Part shown: one piece after another, positions 17,019 through 26,314 of the stretch
Layout of the letters: every line of letters begins with the position of its first letter
Numbering within the stretch: the stretch's first letter is position 1
NCBI GenBank assembly: GCA_003168335.1
Contig: PMSM01000010.1
Coordinates: 520,001-584,000, forward strand
Source of the DNA: Blastocatellia bacterium
GTDB taxonomy: Bacteria; Acidobacteriota; Blastocatellia; Pyrinomonadales; Pyrinomonadaceae
Length of the DNA stretch: 64,000 nucleotides
Direction: 5' to 3'
Translations under genes and position numbers: made by a program
The notes under the pieces: generated by a model
Databases searched by the model: none
Told to the model about the DNA's origin: nothing
Seen by the model: the letters and a program-made list of their open reading frames with translations, nothing else

Positions 17019-17342
17019 ATGGCAGTAAATATCAAGCCGCTTCATGACCGCGTGATTGTGAGGCGGATCGAAGAAGGTGAACAGGTTCGCGGCGGGATCA
17101 TTATCCCCGATACCGCGAAGGAAAAGCCCCAGGAGGGCGAAGTTGTGGCCGCCGGCGAAGGCAAGTATCGCGAAGACGGAACCCGTCAGACGCTGGATGT
17201 TCGCGTTGGCGATCGAGTTCTTTTTGGCAAGTACAGCGGCTCAGAAGTCAAAATCGAAAACGAAGAGCTTTTGATCATGCGCGAAGAGGAGATTCTCGGA
17301 ATCATTCAGCGCGCCGCTGCAGGCAAGAAAGGCCGCAAATAG
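17019..17342 (+). CDS. groES: Co-chaperonin GroES
   Basis: The 10-kDa lid of the GroEL chamber. A 107-residue protein with '[12 protein letters not shown]' at the N-terminus, the mobile loop '[21 protein letters not shown]' (residues about 17-37) and '[16 protein letters not shown]'. It is slightly longer than E. coli GroES through a basic C-terminal tail (AAAGKKGRK). AAAAGGAG precedes the ATG. It is co-transcribed with groEL 62 bases downstream under CIRCE control. Confidence 0.98.
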   Translation: MAVNIKPLHDRVIVRRIEEGEQVRGGIIIPDTAKEKPQEGEVVAAGEGKYREDGTRQTLDVRVGDRVLFGKYSGSEVKIENEELLIMREEEILGIIQRAAAGKKGRK

Positions 17343-17389
17343 TCGCCAGACGACTGGCCCGCCTTTTAACCCGAAATCGACTTAATTAG

Positions 17390-19051
<1,662 letters not shown>

Positions 19052-19075
19052 GGAGTACCTTAACCCCGAAAGCAG

Positions 19076-19104
19076 AAAGAGCGGCTTCGTCGAAGCCGCT
19101 CTTT
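19076..19104 (+). terminator. Rho-independent terminator after groEL
   Basis: Stem AAAGAGCGGCTTCG / CGAAGCCGCTCTTT with the T-rich run TTTCTCTTT. The loop is effectively 5-7 bases once the inner pairs are open. It begins 25 bases after the groEL stop. Confidence 0.88.
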
Positions 19105-19580
19105 CTCTTTACCAACCCGTATTAAAAGCGTGTGCCAGCTCGAAGGTAGCGATCACGGAGGGCGCGATACGGCGGCCGGGCACTGGCGGGTACTATCGAT
19201 GTTCAAGCGTCGGGGCAGCTCTTGCAACCGGCTGACTTTGGGGCCAGCCCCACCCAACGGGTCGAATCATACACCTCGAAAAGGAACAGTCAACGCTTTT
19301 GTGCAAAGGCCATATCCAACCGCAAAGCGGTTGCGTCCGCTGGCGCAACCCGTACCGGGTTGATAATGATCTGCCCTTCCCTACCCCAGGGTTGAAGCAA
19401 CCCTGGGCTTTGGGACATAACCGCTTCGCGGTAACAGCGTGCCCGCACTTCTTATCAAAATTGTTCTTCAACTTGAATCCACCATCACATCGCCGCCATC
19501 AAGCAGCACCAAATAATCCGCGTCTTGATTTGACACTCTTCAGCGTGGGTTCCTATACTGCAAAGTCCTTACACGCCATC
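19105..19580. repeat. Gene-free region of stacked hairpins
   Basis: About 475 bases without a coding region. It carries several short palindromes: AACCGCAAAGCGGTTG near 19318, AACCCGTACCGGGTTG near 19348, CCCAGGGTTGAAGCAACCCTGGG near 19385-19407 and ATAACCGCTTCGCGGTAA near 19418. They resemble dispersed intergenic hairpin repeats. No tRNA other than the one at its end and no RNA family is recognised. Confidence 0.6.
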
Positions 19581-19656
19581 GGCCAGGTAGCTCAGTTGGT
19601 AGAGCGCGGCCCTGAAAAGGCCGGCGTCGGCGGTTCGATTCCGTCCCTGGCCACCA
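19581..19656 (+). tRNA. tRNA-Phe (anticodon GAA), CCA encoded
   Basis: Complete cloverleaf: acceptor GGCCAGG pairing with CCTGGCC, D stem GCTC/GAGC, anticodon stem CGGCC/GGCCG with loop CTGAAAA (GAA at 19614-19616), variable loop GCGTC, T arm with TTCGATT, discriminator A, and CCA at 19654-19656. The length is 76 bases. Confidence 0.97.
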
Positions 19657-19670
19657 TTTGATTCGCGCAC

Positions 19671-19730
19671 AGTAAACCGTGCACTGTAAACAGGCTGATA
19701 CCAGTCTCTGTTTACGGTTCACGGTTTACG
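19671..19730. repeat. Inverted repeat between tRNA-Phe and the convergent receiver gene
   Basis: Arms AGTAAACCGTGCACTGTAAACAG (19671-19693) and CTGTTTACGGTTCACGGTTTAC (19708-19729) pair with few mismatches. It lies between convergent genes and could end transcription from both sides, though the T-tracts are poor. Related words (GTGAACCG, GGTTTACG) recur near 54095-54165. Confidence 0.6.
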
Positions 19731-19741
19731 ATTTACGGGAC

Positions 19742-20197
19742 TCACCGCGGCCAGTAGTTTTTGATTCGTTCTTCGAGGAAGTGAAATGGAATGTATTCGG
19801 CCTGCCTTCCGGCTCCTCTTAATTCCTCGACCATGCGCATCGCGCCATCGGCATTGAAGCTGTGCACCATGATGGTCGCCGCCCGCTGTAGCTCGGGATG
19901 CGCGGCCAGGAACGAGGCTATGGCGTAGCCGGTGCGCTCGTCATCAGACTCGGTCGCACCATAATGTTCGGGTATTAGGTCATGATCAAGAAAAATCGAA
20001 TCATAACTCCGCGTTTGCAGTAGCTCCTTCGCGTGCGAGACATCAGAGGCGACATCCAGATGATCACCCTTGAAGCGTTTCGCGAACCAGTCACAACGCC
20101 GCTCATCGTCCTCGAGTAGAAAGATCCGAATTGGATGGCGGCCAGAATGCGGGCTCGCTAACCGAAACTTATGCTTTAATCGCTCAACCAGTCCCAT
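19742..20197 (-). CDS. Receiver-fold protein, probably the cyclic-phosphate-processing type
   Basis: A 151-residue protein. 'RIFLLEDDERRCDWFAKRF' (residues about 24-42) and 'YDSIFLDHDLIPEHYG' (about 65-80) give a receiver-like fold with an acidic pocket. It lacks the usual receiver mPGxxG loop and has Asp-His-Asp-Leu instead. This pattern matches the receiver variant proposed to process cyclic-phosphate RNA ends. It stands alone, without a kinase, 85 bases from a convergent tRNA gene. The enzymatic role is inference; a plain divergent receiver is the alternative. Confidence 0.6.
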   Translation of the reverse strand: MGLVERLKHKFRLASPHSGRHPIRIFLLEDDERRCDWFAKRFKGDHLDVASDVSHAKELLQTRSYDSIFLDHDLIPEHYGATESDDERTGYAIASFLAAHPELQRAATIMVHSFNADGAMRMVEELRGAGRQAEYIPFHFLEERIKNYWPR

Positions 20198-20310
20198 GAG
20201 TCATTACAATTATGCTAACGGAATTATTTCGAGATTAGGGGTGACAACGCAGTCAGGTTTCCCACAGCCTTTTTGTTGAAATCAGAATCAATCACAGCCG
20301 CAGCGAGTTC

Positions 20311-21291
20311 TCATCGCTCGTATCGTAGTATCAATCCATCGCTTCCGACTGCCCACCCGTTCTTCTTGGTCATAAAGAGCGCAAACAGGTTTTGCTTCGT
20401 GCCGCTTTCCTGCTCGACCCAGGTTCGTCCGCCATTGCTCGAGCGCAGGATTGTGCCACCGCGTCCGACAATCCAGCCCTCATCATCACTAACAAATTGC
20501 ACGCTCAGCAATGTCGAGCGCGCCGGCGACTCAATCTTCGTCCACGTCCGCCCGCCGTCATCAGTGCGTAAGATGGTTCCCTGCTCGCCGACTGCCCAAC
20601 CCTTCTTCTCGTTGCGGAAATCCACGTGATAGAGAGTGACCGTGGTTTCCGAGTTCTGCCTGGTCCACGATTCGCCCGCATCATCGGTGTGCAGGATCGC
20701 GCCCGCCGCCCCGACAATCCAGCCGCGTTTTTCGTCGACAAAATCGATATGAATCAACTCCTGCTCTGTCGGCGGGTGCAGAACCTGCCAGCTTCCGCCA
20801 CTATCGCGCGTGATTGCCAGAATACTACCCGTGATGACATCTCCCCGGCTGAGCGACCCAACCACCCAGCCTCGCTTCTTACCGTTGAAGCGGAGACTGT
20901 ACAACTCGGGAGTCGCGCCTGCGAAATCCGTGGGCGAAAACTTATGCGCCTCGCGCCAGGCATGGCCGCCGTCGGTGGTCTCGAAGATACTGCCGCCCGC
21001 CAGGATGAACCCGGTATCTTTGCCAACGAAGTAGATATCGTTTATGGAGTGCTCAATACCGGCGACTCGCTCAACCCAGCTAATCCCGCCGTCTTCGGTA
21101 TAGCTGAGAAATCCACTGTCGCCGGCGACCCAACCATGTTTCGCGTCAACGAAATCAACAGCATTCAAATCTTTGCCGCCCGAGCCGATCCGCGTAGCAG
21201 TCCAGCCGCCCTGCGCGCGGCAGATTGCCGTCGTCAGCAAGAACACGATCGCGAGCATCAAGGACACTCGCTGTTTTGATTTCCATTTCAT
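20311..21291 (-). CDS. Exported YCF48/HCF136-like beta-propeller protein
   Basis: Signal peptide MKWKSKQRVSLMLAIVFLLT, then six or seven repeats of about 42 residues with the pattern G-W-[AV]-V/A-G ... DGG..W, for example 'GWVAGDSGFLSYTEDGGISW' and 'GWAVGEQGTILRTDDGGRTW'. These are BNR/YCF48-type blades. In phototrophs such proteins assist photosystem II assembly; here the function is unknown and probably extracytoplasmic. The ATG at 21291 is preferred to an upstream in-frame start because it places the signal peptide correctly. Confidence 0.85.
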   Translation of the reverse strand: MKWKSKQRVSLMLAIVFLLTTAICRAQGGWTATRIGSGGKDLNAVDFVDAKHGWVAGDSGFLSYTEDGGISWVERVAGIEHSINDIYFVGKDTGFILAGGSIFETTDGGHAWREAHKFSPTDFAGATPELYSLRFNGKKRGWVVGSLSRGDVITGSILAITRDSGGSWQVLHPPTEQELIHIDFVDEKRGWIVGAAGAILHTDDAGESWTRQNSETTVTLYHVDFRNEKKGWAVGEQGTILRTDDGGRTWTKIESPARSTLLSVQFVSDDEGWIVGRGGTILRSSNGGRTWVEQESGTKQNLFALFMTKKNGWAVGSDGLILRYER

Positions 21292-21370
21292 TGTCAGACC
21301 TAAGAAGTCTTGCACAGCCGCCTTAATTTAACAAAATCCGGAAAAGCGTCGCACCGTCGTTGCAGCATGA

Positions 21371-22642
21371 CTACAGGCCGCGCAATTTGGGGCTGCGCAG
21401 GGTGACGACCACCACGAAGACTGCGATGATTAGACCGCCGGTCGCCAGCGTATGCGGGACCCCGAAACGATGAGATGCAGCCCCCGCGATCAAGTTGCCG
21501 ATGGGCATCGCTCCGATGAATGACAACATGAACATGCTCATCACCCGTCCGCGCATTTCGTCGGTTACCAATTTCTGCAAGAGCGTATTGGTGACTGCCA
21601 TTGAACAGACGAATCCGAAGCCAAGCAGGAAAAGGAATACCAGCGACACCGCCACGCGCGTCGAAAGCGAAAAGCAAATCAGACAAACCGCAAACGCAAA
21701 ATCGCCGCCCAGCACGAACCATCCCTTGTGACGAAAATCCCCGAGATAAGCCAGGAACAGCGCGCCAAAAAGCGCTCCGGCTCCGGCTGTGCCCATCAGC
21801 AGCGCGAGACCGGTTGCTCCCAGATGAAAGACGTCCCGCGCGAACACCGGCATCATGGAAATGTAGGGTGTGCCAAACAAACTCGTCACCGCCGAGATCA
21901 TCAAAAGCATCGAGACTCGCGGTCGATGCCCCACATAGTGAAATCCTTCGACCAAATCCTGGATAAAAGCTCTTTTGTCCTTCATCGATCTGACCGGTAT
22001 GTCATCGTCCCTCTTTGGCCGATTGAATCGAACCATCTTCAGTCCAGCCACCACGGCAACGAATGACAAAGCGTTGGCAAAGAAGCAACCCGCCAGACCG
22101 AAAAGTTTGAATCCGATCCCGGCGAATACCGGCCCGAGGACGCGGGCCAGTTGGAATTGTGTTGAGTTAAGCGCGATGGCGTTGGCCAGATCTTCGCGGC
22201 CGACCAGATCGAAGACGAGAGCCATGTACGACGGCCCGGCGATCGCCAAACAACAGCCGGTGACAAAGGACAAGCACAGGATCATCCACACAGACACCAC
22301 GCCGGTCGCAACCAGAATGCCTAACGTCAAAGCCGTGAGGCCAGCGACAATCTGCGTGAAGATCAAAAGTTTCCGGCGATCCATCAGGTCCGCAAAGACG
22401 CCGCCGGCCAAGGTCAGAAGTAATCCCGGCGCCGTCCCCATAAACCCATCAAAGCCAAGCCAGAAGGGCGACTTCGACAATTCCAGCACTAACCAGCCCT
22501 GCGCTACAGCCTGCATCCACGTGCCGGTATTTGAGAGGAAAGCGCCCGACCAGAACAACAGAAAGTTGCGATGTCGCAGCGCGCGAAACATTCCGCTGAC
22601 ACCACGATTGCGCCTTTCTTCAATTTCAAGATCGACGGACAT
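21371..22642 (-). CDS. MFS transporter of the EntS/MFS_3 type
   Basis: A 423-residue protein with twelve hydrophobic segments. 'FRALRHRNFLLFWSGAFLSNTGTWMQAVAQGWLVLELS' near residues 19-56 and 'GVFADLMDRRKLLIFTQ' (the motif A loop, G-x-x-x-D-x-x-x-R-R) mark the enterobactin-exporter-like branch of the major facilitator superfamily. It is probably a drug or metabolite efflux pump driven by protons. It stands alone. The adjacent DNA upstream of its start holds the broken end of another gene. Confidence 0.9.
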   Translation of the reverse strand: MSVDLEIEERRNRGVSGMFRALRHRNFLLFWSGAFLSNTGTWMQAVAQGWLVLELSKSPFWLGFDGFMGTAPGLLLTLAGGVFADLMDRRKLLIFTQIVAGLTALTLGILVATGVVSVWMILCLSFVTGCCLAIAGPSYMALVFDLVGREDLANAIALNSTQFQLARVLGPVFAGIGFKLFGLAGCFFANALSFVAVVAGLKMVRFNRPKRDDDIPVRSMKDKRAFIQDLVEGFHYVGHRPRVSMLLMISAVTSLFGTPYISMMPVFARDVFHLGATGLALLMGTAGAGALFGALFLAYLGDFRHKGWFVLGGDFAFAVCLICFSLSTRVAVSLVFLFLLGFGFVCSMAVTNTLLQKLVTDEMRGRVMSMFMLSFIGAMPIGNLIAGAASHRFGVPHTLATGGLIIAVFVVVVTLRSPKLRGL

Positions 22643-22652
22643 GATTAATTAG

Positions 22653-22832
22653 TATCACTGGTTCGACGTTCGCGCCAAAGGAGCCCCAAAAAATGACGCC
22701 AGGTCATTTCAAGGAAGCCTCAACAGTATTCAGCTGATGAATGACGGAAGTAACGTTGAGGTGACGAATTTCTGGCCCGGCGAGAGCCCGGAGTATCCGC
22801 TGCCGGAGAAATACTTCAAACGCAAGAACTAA
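22653..22832 (+). pseudogene. C-terminal fragment of an NTF2/DUF4440-like protein
   Basis: An open frame of 59 codons without a start reads protein-like, with 'GSLNSIQLMNDGSNVEVTNF' then 'WPGESPEYPLPEKYF'. This resembles the last strands of NTF2-fold (SnoaL/DUF4440-like) proteins, which typically read 'GINSIQL...W.I....PIPxKYL'. It begins 10 bases from the divergent MFS start, so the rest of the gene has been lost, perhaps through a rearrangement at this junction. Family assignment is by pattern only. Confidence 0.45.
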
Positions 22833-22948
22833 CCACTAAGGCACCAAGACACTAAACATTTAGCCAGAGGAGGCCAGCGGGACTTTCCTGATAGGGTAGC
22901 CGAACAATGTTCTTCTGCTCATCTTAGTGTCTTGGTGTCTTTGTGGTT
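22831..22948. repeat. 118-bp inverted-repeat element
   Basis: 25-bp arms AACCACTAAGGCACCAAGACACTAA (22831-22855) and the near-complement at 22924-22948, differing at about three positions. It starts at the last bases of the decayed NTF2-like fragment and ends 2 bases before the XdhC stop. It belongs to the 'CACCAAGACAC' word group seen in many bacterial intergenic repeats. Confidence 0.65.
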
Positions 22949-22949
22949 T

Positions 22950-23795
22950 TCAAGGTCTCCGCCACGACGACAGTGATGCGCCTGAACCACCGCGTCTTTC
23001 CGCAACGATCTCCGCCAGAATCGCTAGCGCTACTTCTTCCGGCGAAACCGCCGCGATGTCCAACCCGATCGGCGCTCGCACTTTCTTTAGCTGTTCTTCG
23101 TAAGCGCCCTCTTCGCGCAGCTTGTCGAGAACGATATTTGTCCGCCGCCTGCTGCCGATCATCCCGATATAAAAAGGATTCCGGGAGATCGCCGCGCGCA
23201 GGCAGTCTTCATCCTGCTTATGCCCGCGCGTCACGATCGCGACAGAGACCCTACGACCAGTCGCGATAGCTTGACGAACCGCATCCGACCAGTTCTCAGC
23301 TAACACCAAATCAATCCCCTGCTCGCTCGGCGAACCAAAAAGTTCCCGACTAACAAATTCCGCCCGGTCATCGATCAGGGTCACGCGATAACCAACCAGT
23401 GAGGCCAGTCGCGCCAGTGAAGCACCGACGTGACCGGCGCCGGCAATGACCAGTCGCGGCTCGGCTTCGATGCGTTCGAACAACAACTGAACCCGAGCGA
23501 GTTCAGCCAGGTTGGCCGCGAACTCTCCCACCTTGATCGACTTCGCTTCTTCACGCGAGGAGAGAAACTGATCCACTTGTCGCGCAACTTCTTCGTCCAA
23601 TTCCGCTGCGCCCAGTGTGCCCACGCGTTCACCGGACTCAATCGCAAGTAATCTCGATCCGACGCGCAGAGATCCCGACTCGCTCTCCGGCAAGGCCATC
23701 AAGCTCACTAGCACGCCGGCCGAACCTTCACCCAGCATTCGGCTAATGGCTTTGGTGACGAGTTGGGCTTCGCCTTTATGTAGGTGGTCGCTCAT
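22950..23795 (-). CDS. XdhC/CoxI family protein, Rossmann half
   Basis: Maturation factor family for molybdenum hydroxylases such as xanthine or CO dehydrogenase, which handle the sulfurated Mo cofactor. 'PRLVIAGAGHVGASLARLASLVGYRVTLIDDR' is the C-terminal Rossmann domain, followed by 'IVTRGHKQDEDCLRAAI' and 'YIGMIGSRRR', all XdhC hallmarks. Starting at ATG 23795 gives 281 residues; an upstream in-frame Met at 23939 would add 48 residues of repeat-like DNA. No molybdenum hydroxylase structural gene is nearby. Confidence 0.85.
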   Translation of the reverse strand: MSDHLHKGEAQLVTKAISRMLGEGSAGVLVSLMALPESESGSLRVGSRLLAIESGERVGTLGAAELDEEVARQVDQFLSSREEAKSIKVGEFAANLAELARVQLLFERIEAEPRLVIAGAGHVGASLARLASLVGYRVTLIDDRAEFVSRELFGSPSEQGIDLVLAENWSDAVRQAIATGRRVSVAIVTRGHKQDEDCLRAAISRNPFYIGMIGSRRRTNIVLDKLREEGAYEEQLKKVRAPIGLDIAAVSPEEVALAILAEIVAERRGGSGASLSSWRRP

Positions 23796-24000
23796 GTACA
23801 CGAATCGCGTGGAAGCGTAGTCGAAAGAGGTTCCCGAGGTAAAGCAGGTTACTTGCTGGTGGCTTGATTTCGGGTTTTCTCTGCGCAGCCTAAGCGCCCT
23901 CTGCGTCTCGAGGGTGAGCTTTTCGCGGGTAGGATTCACCGCAGAGCCGCAAAGAACGCAGAGTTAACGCAGAGAGTAAATCAAACGAAGAAACCACCGC

Positions 24001-24162
24001 TTACTTCGATTGTGATTGCCGGCGCAGTCCGACAGCTTCCGCGGCGCGGCGCACCAGCCACCAGGGACCGACGATCATGGGAATGCCGATCGAGGGCGAG
24101 AGTTTATTCAGCGGATGGCGATGCTTGGCTTTGTAGTTGTCGACCAATGGGTCCGCCATCAT
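24001..24162 (-). CDS. Possible small protein after the XdhC N-domain gene
   Basis: Encodes about 52 residues starting M(M)ADPLVDNYKAKHRHPLNK. The first ATG overlaps the stop of the XdhC N-domain gene (TGATG), which suggests translational coupling. The centre is hydrophobic and aromatic ('IGIPMIVGPWWLVRRAAEAV'), the ends basic. Not recognised. It fills the gap between two XdhC pieces. It could be a real small partner or the eroded tail of the preceding gene. Confidence 0.4.
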   Translation of the reverse strand: MMADPLVDNYKAKHRHPLNKLSPSIGIPMIVGPWWLVRRAAEAVGLRRQSQSK

Positions 24163-24494
24163 CAAGAGTTTTCCCAGACATCCAGGAAGATATCCATCGT
24201 CCCGCCACAGACCATGCCTTCTTCGCTGGCTTCGTCCGCGGTGAGCGCGAAGTGATGCAGACCAGGTTCGCCTTTGTGCATGGCCTCGCGCGCTTCGGCC
24301 CAGACTTCTGCTTCCACACAGCCGCCGCCGACTGTGCCCGCGGTCTGCCCACTCTCAAAGAAAAGCATTTTCGCGCCGCGTCGCTGTGGGGTAGAGCCGC
24401 GAGTGTGCGCAACCGTGGCTACCACGACGCGCTCGCCGCGCGCGTTCGCTTCACCAATCAGGCGATAGAGATCGTCTTGAGCAATCGTACCCAT
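24162..24494 (-). CDS. XdhC/CoxI N-terminal domain protein
   Basis: A 110-residue stand-alone XdhC_CoxI domain: 'RVVVATVAHTRGSTPQRRGAKMLF', 'GTVGGGCVEAEVWAEA' and 'MVCGGTMDIFLD', the conserved Gly-Ser-Thr, GGGC and CGG motifs. In most bacteria this domain is fused to the Rossmann half; here the two halves are separate genes. The start is set at ATG 24494. A 62-bp hairpin element ends 5 bases upstream, so no good ribosome-binding site is visible. Confidence 0.8.
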   Translation of the reverse strand: MGTIAQDDLYRLIGEANARGERVVVATVAHTRGSTPQRRGAKMLFFESGQTAGTVGGGCVEAEVWAEAREAMHKGEPGLHHFALTADEASEEGMVCGGTMDIFLDVWENS

Positions 24495-24498
24495 GAGC

Positions 24499-24560
24499 AG
24501 TAGCACAGACTTCAGTCTGTGAATCCCGCGTTCACAGCACAGACTAAAGTCTATGCCACT
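24499..24560. repeat. 62-bp double-hairpin element (copy 1)
   Basis: Outer arms AGTAGCACAGACTT (24499-24512) and AAGTCTATGCCACT (24547-24560), with inner hairpins CAGACTTCAGTCTG and CAGACTAAAGTCT. It ends inside the stop codon of the coiled-coil gene at 24560. It is the same length as the copies at 39253-39314 and 47524-47585. Confidence 0.8.
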
Positions 24561-25372
24561 TATCGCGGTGGATAAGGAGTTGGTGAAGGCGACGGACTCG
24601 GAGACGGCTGCAATGCCGGCCCCGATCCTTCCGTCTGTGCTTTCGTCCTGGCGTTCTGGATCGCAGCTTCATCGGCGGCGTCCAATCTTTTGCGCAGACG
24701 ATCAATTTCCGTATCTGCGATGGCAATCGCTTCTTCCAGCCGCGTCCGACCGGTGGCTAACTGGTCCAACTGTCTGCGCAGCCGCTGGCTTTCACTCTCG
24801 AGTTGATGCCGGCGCTGGTCACGTAACTCTTCCGGATGGGCCGTGCCGTAACCCGCAGTCGCGCGTTCGATATTCTCGGGCTTCAGATCATAGTCTATCT
24901 GTTCCGCCTTCGCTTCCAGATCAGCTTCCTTGGCCTGCACCTCGCGCAGTTCGGTGCGCAGCGAGGCGGCGCGTTGCTCGGCATTCGACAAACGTTCCAA
25001 ATCGATCAGCGAACGTTGCGACTCTTCCATCCGGGTTATCCTGTCCGTCAGCTTATCCACCTGGCCGGAAATATTGCGGAGCGTTTTCTTCATGGCTTCC
25101 GCATCCTGCTCTGGGGCCGAACGCGCGGGCCTAACCTCCGCCGAATTTGTGTCGGAGTTCAGATTGTTCGCATCGCCGGTCGTGTTTGTATTGGTGTTGT
25201 CGCCGGGTGACGGTTGATAGATTGCCGGGTTCGTGATCTGCGGAGCAGATCGAGTGCGCCGGCGCCGGCGCCGCTTTTGCGCGCTGGAATCCACCAGCAG
25301 GAATCCCGCAATCATAACGATCGCGAGGACCGCTATCACTAACTTTCGGAAAGAATGTTTCGGCATCACCAA
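24560..25372 (-). CDS. Membrane-anchored coiled-coil protein
   Basis: A 270-residue protein with an N-terminal signal or anchor (residues about 10-30, 'LVIAVLAIVMIAGFLLV'), a basic stretch QKRRRRRRTR, an Asn/Thr-rich linker, and a long heptad-rich coiled coil from about residue 90 to 240. It ends in a Pro/Ser tail (PSPSPSPSP). Extracytoplasmic, unknown function; perhaps a structural or envelope-spacing protein. It lies divergent from nothing and shares its strand with nadC-valS. Confidence 0.65.
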   Translation of the reverse strand: MVMPKHSFRKLVIAVLAIVMIAGFLLVDSSAQKRRRRRRTRSAPQITNPAIYQPSPGDNTNTNTTGDANNLNSDTNSAEVRPARSAPEQDAEAMKKTLRNISGQVDKLTDRITRMEESQRSLIDLERLSNAEQRAASLRTELREVQAKEADLEAKAEQIDYDLKPENIERATAGYGTAHPEELRDQRRHQLESESQRLRRQLDQLATGRTRLEEAIAIADTEIDRLRKRLDAADEAAIQNARTKAQTEGSGPALQPSPSPSPSPTPYPPR

Positions 25373-25459
25373 CCTCCCACTAATTCGAGGGATGCGCTCG
25401 TCTAAACTGGATGCTCCAAGACTTCCACGCTGCCGGGCCCATTTCGTTCCGCGAGTAAT

Positions 25460-26314
25460 TTACCCCGGCTGAATCTGAAAACCAATAGCCATCGCCTTAA
25501 CCGACTGTGTCAAGGCATCGACCCGGATTAAATTTGGTCCCGCCTCGGCAAAAGCACGGACGTTCTCCAGCGTGATTGAACCCGAGACCTCGACCGTCAC
25601 CTGTGCAGACAGGTCTCGCACGTGACCAATCAGGTCCGCAAGCTCAGCCGGACCCAGACCATCGACGACCAGAACATTTGCGCCCGCTTCGATCGCTTCG
25701 GCCGCTTCCGACTTGTTGGCTACCTCAACAGCGATCATGTGAACGTGGCCGATTGTCGCGCGCGCACTCTTCACGGCGGCCCTCAAACCACCGGCGATCC
25801 CGGCAAGGTTCGCCTTGATGCAAACACCGTCATCCAGCCCATAGCGGTGATTTACTCCGCCGCCGAGCAGCACCGCGTACTTCTCAAGCATCCGCAAACC
25901 CGGAGTCGTCTTGCGAGTGTCAGCGATTTTTGCGCTTGTCCCCTCGACCGCACGCACAAACTGGCGAGTGACGGTGGCAACTCCGGACAGATGCTGCAGG
26001 AGATTCAGGGCCACGCGCTCGCCCGCGAGCAGAACGTCGGCAAAGCCGCTCGTGCGCGCGATCACTTTTCCGGCTTCGACCTCTTCGCCATCCGCAGCAA
26101 AGGCTTCGAGCTGCTGCTGCGGATCGAGCGTGGCAAAGACTTCTTCCGCGGCTTCCAATCCGGCGACGACCATCTTCTCGCCCGCCACAAACCGGCCACG
26201 GGCCCGGGCATTGCGCGCCAGCACACTCTGCGTCGTGATGTCGCCGCGACCGAGATCTTCACGCAGAAACAGTCCGATGCTCGAGTAGAGCGCCCCTTCG
26301 TCAAGCCAGTTCAT
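25460..26314 (-). CDS. nadC: Nicotinate-nucleotide pyrophosphorylase (quinolinate phosphoribosyltransferase)
   Basis: Converts quinolinate and PRPP to nicotinate mononucleotide in NAD synthesis. A 284-residue protein with 'LREDLGRGDITTQSV' at the N-terminus, 'ALNLLQHLSGVAT', the catalytic 'IADTRKTTPGLRMLEKYAV', 'GGGVNHRYGLDDGVCIKANL', and the phosphate-binding C-terminal barrel strands 'VEVSGSITLENVRAFAE'. Its ATG overlaps the valS stop by 4 bases (ATGA), showing translational coupling. nadA and nadB are not in the window. Confidence 0.97.
   Translation of the reverse strand: MNWLDEGALYSSIGLFLREDLGRGDITTQSVLARNARARGRFVAGEKMVVAGLEAAEEVFATLDPQQQLEAFAADGEEVEAGKVIARTSGFADVLLAGERVALNLLQHLSGVATVTRQFVRAVEGTSAKIADTRKTTPGLRMLEKYAVLLGGGVNHRYGLDDGVCIKANLAGIAGGLRAAVKSARATIGHVHMIAVEVANKSEAAEAIEAGANVLVVDGLGPAELADLIGHVRDLSAQVTVEVSGSITLENVRAFAEAGPNLIRVDALTQSVKAMAIGFQIQPG

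Noticed and set aside
19581-19741. tRNA-Phe as an integration site of a genomic island
   Set aside because: No integrase, no second copy of the tRNA 3' end and no island-like gene content next to it.
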